Positions 63,927-64,000 of a stretch of 64,000 nt of DNA are shown here, one piece after another; position 1 is the stretch's first letter; each line of letters begins with the position of its first letter. The stretch covers positions 101,821-165,820 of the forward strand of contig NZ_JACSQY010000008.1 in the NCBI RefSeq assembly GCF_014836415.1, read 5' to 3'. Made by a program: the position numbers and the translations under genes. The notes under the pieces were generated by a model. That model made no database searches and had not been told where the DNA came from. It was given only the letters and a program-made list of their open reading frames with translations. Source of the DNA: Sporosarcina gallistercoris. GTDB taxonomy: Bacteria; Bacillota; Bacilli; Bacillales_A; Planococcaceae.

Positions 63927-64000
63927 TGGCGGTCCCGACCGGGATCGAACCGGCGATCTCCTGCGTGACAGGCAGGCATGTTAACCGCTACACCACGGGA
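63927..64000 (-). tRNA. tRNA-Asp (anticodon GTC), 5' end just outside the window
   Basis: Anticodon loop CTGTCAC with anticodon GTC, T loop GGTTCGATCCC, acceptor 3' strand CGGGACC and CCA encoded. The first two bases of the tRNA are beyond base 64000. Its place at the start of Asp-Phe-Thr-Tyr-Trp-His-Gln-Gly-Cys-Leu matches clusters following rRNA operons. Confidence 0.92.

Overview
The window reads as chromosomal DNA of a spore-forming Bacillales bacterium, most likely Planococcaceae and probably Sporosarcina. This is inferred from protein similarity and gene order recalled from Bacillus subtilis; no database search was run. Spore-related genes (a collagen-like Cys-rich protein, a YjcZ/SscA-type peptide) support a spore former. 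Nearly all of it is ordinary core genome. The accessory material is a decayed insertion element (about 48192-48987), a 42-bp tandem repeat (about 31787-31990) and a few small orphan genes.

Layout. (1) 1-5380, minus: the glycolytic operon cggR-gap-pgk-tpiA-gpmI (gpmI cut by the window edge), with a recognisable promoter and CggR operator and an intrinsic terminator between gap and pgk. (2) 5383-8202: a glutaredoxin-like gene, the lemA-TPM pair and the collagen-like gene. (3) 8351-13000: tRNA-Arg, CtsR-controlled clpP, and the conserved NUDIX-rapZ-yvcK-whiA-crh cluster. (4) 13065-21014: trxB, a TPR protein, hprK-lgt-yvoD-ppaX-yvoF and yvlB. HprK and Crh in this window belong to the carbon-catabolite signalling circuit, and PpaX disposes of the pyrophosphate HprK produces. 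(5) 21087-26084: uvrB-uvrA behind a LexA box. (6) 26089-32088: IDEAL protein, ecsAB, hit, ytxH, scoC, a YjcZ peptide and prsA, a secretion and sporulation neighbourhood. (7) 32089-39442: yhaM-yhaN-yhaO (nuclease and SbcCD-like genes) and the yhaQ-yhaP ABC exporter. (8) 39525-47909: an XRE regulator with a membrane protein under a nested palindromic operator, yhzD, mgsA, an RsbR-type STAS protein, yhaR, hemZ, yheA-yheB, a cytosolic substrate-binding-like protein, a ferritin-like protein and yheE. (9) 48192-48987: the IS remnant carrying two inverted copies of a dispersed repeat. (10) 48988-55865: an MFS transporter, the yheI-yheH multidrug ABC pair behind a leader with small ORFs and a terminator, and an MpfA-like CNNM transporter behind a very short leader peptide and start-codon hairpin. 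(11) 55908-62952: yhcX, bdbC with a thioredoxin-like partner, a pseudouridine synthase, an aldo/keto reductase, trmL-queG and a B3/B4 protein. (12) 63057-64000, minus: ten tRNA genes in the order Asp-Phe-Thr-Tyr-Trp-His-Gln-Gly-Cys-Leu, the pattern seen downstream of rRNA operons in Bacillales.

The most interesting unexplained structures are regulatory: (a) the 7-codon leader containing Pro-Pro that overlaps the start of the CNNM transporter gene inside a hairpin; (b) the leader of yheI with a 20-codon ORF, a terminator and a second 20-codon ORF; (c) the nested palindromes at the XRE gene. None was tested computationally.
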